NCBI GenBank assembly: GCA_964057225.1
Contig: OZ059897.1
Coordinates: forward strand, 16,244,001 to 16,308,000
DNA: 64,000 nt
Origin: Auanema rhodensis
Taxonomy: Eukaryota > Nematoda > Chromadorea > Rhabditida > Rhabditidae
Direction of reading: 5' to 3'
Part shown: piece after piece, positions 57,501 through 64,000 of the stretch
Layout of the letters: each line of letters starts with the position of its first letter
Position numbering within the stretch: position 1 is the first letter of the stretch
The notes under the pieces: model-generated
Told to the model about the DNA's origin: nothing
The model's database searches: none
What the model saw: the letters and a program-made list of their open reading frames with translations, nothing else
Program-made: the position numbers and the translations under genes

Positions 57501-60500
57501 GAAATAGTAAGAAATGAATCAGAGGACTAGGTAAGAGAGAAGAAGCCACGTCACACTATAGAGAATCTGCTTGTATTCTGGTATAAAGGTGGAGCTTTAA
57601 GGCTATCACTGAATGAGGACTCTAGTCAGGAGGAGGAGCTTAGAGACATGACTGAATAAGGACAAGAGACTACTTACAGATTAAACGAGATGATAGATAC
57701 TTTGATAGAGAGAGTATTAGAATAAGAGATTTAGAGAAAGGACACAAAGAGACATTGGGAAAAAGATATGCACATAACGAGATAAAGATACACAGAGAAG
57801 GATTGCTGAGAACAAGGTGCAGCTGGCATCTCTTACTGACTGACGTTCCGGCTTACAATCAGGATGGTTGTTGTCCATTGTTGGGCCCACCCCCCACGCC
57901 TTTGCAACCTCTCTCCTCCCCTTGCCGTAAACAGCAACCTACCTTTTGCCTCTAATTAGCTGTTCCTTATATGGAGATCTGCTATTGAGCCAATCCGTTT
58001 TCTCTTACTCCCTTATAAATCTTTTAGCCTATTCTCTCTTATATAAGCTCATTCTCTCTCTGTCTTCATGGCTTTATTCTCTCAGCCAATTGTAGATATC
58101 ATCATAACAAGCGTTTAGGGATAGGAAATAAGGGAGGACCCGACACACAAACGGTGACGACTAGGCCGATTAGATATTACCTAGCTTTTCCATATACAAG
58201 CTTCTCTTTAATACTCGGGCTTCAATCAGAAACGATCATAATTGGAGGAACTATAAAAGCAATTTGAGGTTTTCAAGCCATATTGGGGGGATATATAGAC
58301 CAGATGAGGGAAACGCGGAATTTAAAGGTTATTTGTAATAATATGATATTATCATAAACACTGGTTAGTATGTAAACATTAAATATACAAACTAATAAAA
58401 ACATAAGATAGTAAGCTTAAAGCAAAGTTAATATTGTGTTGCAAAAGAATGAGAAGAAGCAATATCTCAGTGAAAAATTATAAAATAGCTGATGTATATA
58501 TCGAAACTAAGTTATAATTACATAAGAAAAGATATGATGTATAAGAAAAATAACAATATAATATTATGAATTATATAGGTTCAATAAGATAAGAAAAAAT
58601 AAAAAAGTATATAAACTTACCAAATGAACTCGACGGTGACGGCAAAGATTTGAAAATTGAGTATAAGCCTTATTACAGATGTGACAACGGAATGGCTTTG
58701 AACTGCAGTGTATGTGAGAATGCTGTTTAAGACCACTGAAAACAATTAACTTAATAAGTTTTATGTTGATAATGCTATAACTAGAAATTTGAATCACGAG
58801 AATTAGTACTTTATGGGTTTTTGAGAGTTTCATAATATATTTGAAAAAAAGATATAAACAACTTAAAAAATATCTTTGTTGAGAAACATAGAAACTTGAA
58901 CAAAGGAACGTTAGTTTAGAAGTAGATTGAGAATCATTTATTGCTTCCGAATCTTCTTCGTGAGCAAAGTAAATAATAGTTGATGTGAATGAATCTTCCA
59001 AAAATGAAAAATCAGAAGATGGTGGATCTTCTCTATTTGAATCACTTTAGCTGAATAAGCAAGCATGAGTGAATATTACTTCTTTTGACGAGATGAAGAA
59101 TAAAATATTCTGTTGAAGTAAAATAGAGAAAGGTAAAAAAGGAGATAAGTTGGTCTATTGTGGTGAACGTCGTTGTGTGGTACTCTGAAGCTGTATGTAT
59201 GGAGTATAGATTATGAACGTCATTTACCGGAAGAAATAGTTGTCATATTTGAAAGTCAGAAAAGGAAATGAATGAAGCCAATGAAAAATCTACGTGTTTT
59301 CGCTCTTAAATGTATCCAAAAATGCTTATACATATATACAAGAATATAGAACCTTTACATAAGCAGTAGAAGAGATTTCATTGAAGTTTGGGAGGTATTC
59401 AACAATTCAGAACAGTTGCAATCTATAGAGAATTTGCACCTTTATACCAATGCAGTACTCACAGCCCTTTCGAACTATCCTCATCATAGAAGCTGTGTAG
59501 TAGAACATAGATATTGTGGTTTCTGGATGGAGAATGTCAGAGAAAGAGGGAAAAGTTACATAGTAACAAAGATTGAAAAATCAAAAATATAATAGATAGA
59601 GAAGCAAAATCGGCAATTTGAACAGTTGTTTTCGTGGGCAAACCGACTGAGCAGCGACGACAACGACAACGACGACGTTGAACGGACGTGCATCGACATA
59701 ATATGATTTTTATAACTGGATACGGTAGTTCTCATGTCTTTCCTTCTTCTTCTCACACACATACACATCAGTCATACACACATACATACACTTTGTACCT
59801 GCCTTAGTTCATCTGATGGTAATGTTAGTAATCGGCGTCTCTGCTCTTCAATCTCATAATTCTCACTTTGCTTTCAAACAGATTACTGTATCGAAAGGGA
59901 AGAGCAATAGACGAGTGAAAAGAGGCTAGCGAAGCTAGTATATGGTTGTGAGAGAACGAGAAGAAATAAGAGAGGTTAGAGAAAAAGGATGATAGTATAC
60001 TGTTGTCGTCTTTCCTATCGTCTTCATCCTGTTCCTATTTCTTTTAAACCTTCTACACTCTTTCACTATTCTATTCAAAACTCTTCCCTCTTTCTTCCGT
60101 CGTCGTCATTGCTGTTGTCTTCATCGTCCTCGTCGTAAATTTCAATCAGCCAGACGACGGGCGATAGAGCACTCGGTTAAGCAAACAGGCTAATGCATTC
60201 GCACACCTGAGATGACAACGATGGCGAAGAATGAAGAAAGATGAAGACGAAACGGAGATGTTGAGCATGACCAAGGAGAAGAAGACGGAGAAGGGTCATA
60301 TTTGGAATGAATTCAAGATTTTTCATTGTGCTCTTTAACCATTTGCTCTGCCTTCATTCGTTCCCTCGTTTCATCTCGTTTTTCGTCTTATTGCCCCTAT
60401 TCCTATCCCTTCACTACCTCTTACTCCCCCCATCCCCAACAGCATCACGTTATATAGCACTTGAGGAGTTCTCCTTAGACTACGGTATCGAATCTTCATT

Positions 60501-63500
60501 ATATGCCAAAGGCAGACTCAAAGGAACATTGACGAAGAAGATAGGTTTAGAGCCTAATGTTTAAGAAGTCATATAGCTTCATTTGAATGCAAAAAGGCCA
60601 TTTTCGGAAGCTTTACGGGAGGAGTCGTCGAAGATTTATGAAGCATTATGAGCTCGCAGGAAGCACACGCCGGCTCCGAACGCACATTGAAAAGGAGTCG
60701 ATGTGGCTGTGTGGCTGTGCAGAAGGCTGAATGAGCTGTCGGCTTCCGGCAAATGTCGTCAAGGCCATATAAGGTCACAGGCTGTTAGTTGCTGACTCCC
60801 CTCTGGTGAGTTGGCTAAACATACGCCTAACATTCAGACAATATCGCTGAGATTAGGTTTTACAAGAGAACATAAAGTCGTATTTGAATGAGGTTCTCCT
60901 TTTGAGAATGAGTAGGAATGACTAACATGAGAGATAATGGAATATATAATCATGTTATTTGGAGAAGAAAACTTTATGAAAAGACAAGCTGGAAATTTTA
61001 TTCTCACATCGATGGGAAAAGGAAAGCGTGAGCTGAAGAAGTAAACTTGTAAGCATGAAAAACTGTCGTCCCGCTGGCTTTGAACGGAAATAGCCTTGCT
61101 CAGTTTATTCATGAAAAATCTCTGTTTATACCTAATACATCTTTTAAGATCACAGCTGTTCTCGGAACATTCTCTGCAGTATCGAAAGCAATGAGAAAAA
61201 AAGAATTAAAGATAGGTAGAAAGATGAAATACAACAGGAGAGAGAGAGAGACAAGAAGATCTTCTAACACTAACTGGCTGAAGCCAAGATAAACACTTGA
61301 GGGAGGATTACGGTAAGAAGAGATTGCACATCTTCTCTCGTCTCTCTTCATTCCACTCTATGACTCGCTTACTCACTCGTCCTACCCTCCTTTCTCGTTC
61401 AAATGTCACCTAGCCTTCGGCAGAAAGTCGGTAACTACTTTGATGTATCGTTTCTAATAGCTTATGAAGAGACAGAAAGTAAAAAGGTAATTGTAGTTTT
61501 CTCTTTAAGGTTTTAAGCTCCAAGACAGATTGACAGATTTGTGATGAAGAGGGACGGTATTTTGAAAACCCAAAAGAAAAAGATGAAAAAGAGATGAAAC
61601 CCGAACTAATCTTCGCAGTGCTAAGTTGACAGGCTTTAATCTTACCTGGCACTAGAAAAGCTTTTGGGACAAACGGTGCACTTATGAACTTGCCCTTCGG
61701 CTGGTATCTGTCCGGGCTCAAGTTCACCGTTTTCTCGACCACCGTCTGTAGAAGCTACGTCGCTGTTTTCTTCTTCTTCAGCTCTAAAACAAAATAAATC
61801 ATAATCTCAAAGGGTAATTGTCTTGATCTCATATTTTGAAGAAATGTAAAAACACTGATTATGTCACTTAATTAGATAGAGATAAAGAGTTGAAGAAAGA
61901 GAGATAGTAAGTATGAATATAAGATAGTTATATAGAGTTAAAGAAAACGAAGAAAATGAGATCTGAAGATAATTGAAATCTAGCAAGTGACCTGCTTCTC
62001 CCTAGTTCTACTCGTAATCATAATTAGAAGAAAGAAAAGGATCACTTCAAACGCCCGAGGGCATCTGTGATTTCGCTCTCCGGTTTTTTGTCCACAAAAT
62101 TATGTAAGATTTAATAAAGGATAAGAGAGGTCAAATATCATTTTTTTGAGAGAGAGAAAGAAATGAAAATGAAGTGAAGGATTAATCAATTAAGAGAGAA
62201 ACGATTCACAAAGCTTTCAAGAACGATTTTCAACAGTTATTCAGATGATCCAACCATTTATCTTTATCCATAAAATTATAAAACTTTGACTATTCCCCAA
62301 TAAGAAAATCATGAAAGAATAAAGATAATAGTGTATAAAAAAAGAACTCCATAAATTACTTTGATGAATTGGTTAGAATACTTAAAAGGTGAACATCTGG
62401 ACTCTAAAAGGTTTAGGAGATGACAGGTTTTTATTTCAAATTGTCGAGCACAGTTTTTTGGAGTCTTGAGAAACAGGCAATGAATGAAAAACTGAAGACA
62501 GATAGCAGAAATGCATTTGAAAGAATAAATCTTCTGAAGACAGGTCTGGATACTACGAGCTTCATTTGAGACTCTCAATGATGACGACTGACCACGACGT
62601 TCATTGTGACGGTGGCGTCTACAAGGAAACCACCGCTCATCGGATGTGGAAGCTACGGGCCAGATGGAGAACGATGATGCTGATGATGCTGATGATGATG
62701 AAGAAAACAACAAGTTATGTAATGCTTTCCGTTTCGAACGACAAAACTTCGTCAGACATATGGGCCAGTAGGACGAATTATAGACATGCCTATACATGGT
62801 ATAATACTAAACTGTATAAGGAGAAGAACTATAAGAGATAGGGAAACATCATTAGAGAGCGAGAGAAACTTGCGCTCCGACATCATAGATATGGGCTGAC
62901 GATATGAAGAGAAGATGTTGATGACACACGATCAGGAAAAATCATCGTCGTCGTCTTCGTGCATCTGCGAACTGTGCTGCTGATGTTGTTGCAGCGACGA
63001 CGACTTGTCATCGTATCTTTATTTCGGCTTTCTTGTTCAACCCTCAAAGGTAAATCCCAATATTGTAGTCAAGTTTGGTTTTCCAAGAATTAAGAACTGT
63101 CAAATTAATTACAATCAAGTAAATGAAAAAGAGTAAAAGATAAAGTTGGAAGCATGCTTGACAGAATCTGACATGCGTACATAGAAAGAGTGAAAATGAG
63201 TACAAAGTAAAGAAGTGAAAAGAGATTCAGAATTAAAAGGTATATAGATTTTTATAACTTTCTTCTTCCATACAATTTTTCAATTTGTAGACAATTTGTG
63301 GAAAAAAAAGTTGGCAGTAAGACAATGTGAGCGACAAAATTACGTCACCTGTTAGCATATGACTGACGAGTCTATTTAGCTAGATGAATTAATTACAGGT
63401 AGATGTTCCATTTTTTTTTCCAAAATAATTTCTCTCGATATTCATTTAGTTCATGGAAATTCATTGAATAATATAGAATATTTGGGAAAAGAGGGTGAGA

Positions 63501-63801
63501 TTTGAAGAAGAAAATGAATGAATTTTGAACTGAATACTATATTTAGATGTGAAAAACAAAACAATAAATACGATTTGCCAGAAGATGAAAACTATTCAAG
63601 AGTCAAATATTGTGTAACAAGATCAGCATTTTCTTGAGCATTTTCAGTTTTCCTTCCAAAAAAAACTTTGAATACATACCTTTCGTCCTTGCCGTCGATA
63701 TCTATCAACTCGTCTTCCTCTTCTTCCTCAGCCTCGTCGTTGAATCTGGCGAGCAATAATCGTTCACCACTTGAGATAGCTCTAGCAGTTTGAAGAAAAG
63801 T
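54533..63801 (-). CDS. egl-43: EGL-43/MECOM (EVI1/PRDM16-type) zinc-finger regulator, 5' end outside window
   Basis: Eleven exons are visible, with phases that all agree: 63801-63680, 61783-61646, 58735-58621, 57446-57246, 57165-57071, 56482-56377, 56281-56190, 55987-55864, 55757-55692, 54852-54781, 54664-54533; 420 residues. The first ends an [12 protein letters not shown] segment like the end of a PR/SET domain, followed by acidic sequence. Two C2H2 fingers of the first cluster follow ([37 protein letters not shown]), then a Pro/Ala-rich linker and the three-finger second cluster ([52 protein letters not shown]), almost identical to EVI1. It is a nuclear transcription factor; in worms it controls neuron migration and anchor-cell invasion. 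It ends 15 residues after the last finger. Confidence 0.95.
58736..61645 (-). other. Large egl-43 intron (2.9 kb)
   Basis: This intron is about 50 times longer than those of the neighbouring genes. It contains CGA/CGT trinucleotide-rich islands (about 59640-59700 and 60090-60145) and CAA/GAA-rich tracts, and no convincing exon. Such introns in developmental transcription-factor genes commonly hold enhancers; that role is inferred here. Confidence 0.6.
61784..63679 (-). other. Second large egl-43 intron (1.9 kb)
   Basis: AT-rich with GA-rich runs (about 62140-62170) and GAT/GAC and CGT trinucleotide tracts (62640-62700, 62940-63010). No further zinc-finger exon was found, although EVI1 relatives carry more fingers in this interval. 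Confidence 0.55.
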
Positions 63802-64000
63802 CTGAAAAGAAAGTAAATATATAGAAACATAGGGACAGAAAAAGAGAAAGGAACGATTTAGGAATAATTTATTGAAAAAAATAAAAGAATTTTTTTCTTA
63901 ACATTATGTTTTCAATATTATAACTTATCAGCATCATCATCTTGATCTTCTTCTTCAGAAAATAAAAAAATTCTGATAAATTTAAGCGAAGAGATGTGTC
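63802..64000. other. Upstream edge of egl-43, no supported exon
   Basis: AT-rich. The minus strand has a short acidic run (EEEDQDDDAD) near 63925-63960, without splice sites that would join it to the 63801 exon. Confidence 0.4.

Noticed and set aside
57755-57955. Plus-strand ORF within an egl-43 intron
   Set aside because: Short, proline-rich by local composition, no start context; probably intronic.
60307-61742. Several short ORFs within the 2.9-kb egl-43 intron
   Set aside because: They overlap on opposite strands and match no family; the one at 61410-61742 overlaps the true zinc-finger exon in another frame.
62309-62841. 162-codon minus-strand ORF in the second egl-43 intron
   Set aside because: No zinc-finger or other motif and no compatible splice sites to flanking exons; the serine-rich run is the complement of a GAT repeat.
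63925-63975. Acidic minus-strand segment as a further egl-43 exon
   Set aside because: It ends in TAA without a GT donor, so it cannot be joined to the 63801 exon.

Overview
The window is eukaryotic and almost certainly from a nematode. It is AT-rich, and the genes are compact with many 45-60 nt introns. Splice acceptors lie directly before several start codons, as in trans-spliced worm genes. Recognisable orthologues include the 153-residue nematode form of ATP synthase subunit f, tyrosine hydroxylase (cat-2) and an EVI1/EGL-43 zinc-finger protein. From memory, the C. elegans counterparts of ATP synthase f, thymidylate kinase and egl-43 are neighbours on cosmid R53, chromosome II, so part of the window looks like conserved microsynteny. 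The species cannot be named.

Left third (1-20690): an unbroken 200-bp tandem satellite of about 103 monomers that runs off the left edge. It is internally shuffled by duplications in multiples of 200 bp.

20686-35850 is a nest of mobile DNA. It holds the end of a Polinton/Maverick integrase, then a defective BEL/Pao LTR element (21008-25615, minus strand) with identical LTRs, an unusually long tRNA-Gly primer-binding site and broken, displaced gag and pol pieces. Two TA-flanked Tc1/mariner-type elements have inserted into it. Next comes an intact-looking six-exon gene (26781-28594) encoding a ubiquitin-like domain joined to a kinase-like domain. After it lie inverted and direct satellite fragments, a GC-rich 90-bp minisatellite and Polinton remnants: a DUF8207-like ORF, a small ORF and a truncated protein-primed DNA polymerase B. 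One 40-bp module recurs four times here, capping satellite blocks and the truncated polymerase.

Right half (36830-64000): ordinary worm genes. rbbp-5 (+) is a COMPASS/MLL-complex WD40 subunit; cat-2 (+) makes L-DOPA; an unrecognised 649-residue polytopic membrane protein (-) follows; tbc-20/TBC1D20 (-) is a Rab GAP. Then come a GST-kappa-like protein (+), ATP synthase f (+) and thymidylate kinase (+) in a tight co-oriented cluster, and finally egl-43/MECOM (-), whose 5' end lies beyond the right edge and whose introns reach about 3 kb. No shared pathway links these genes.

The most unusual signals are the tRNA-derived segment beside the LTR, the module at satellite ends, the Ubl-kinase-like gene, a GATA cluster upstream of cat-2, and a Ser-to-Cys change in the GST-kappa-like active site. 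Exon boundaries were read by eye from reading-frame continuity and splice dinucleotides; no searches were run.
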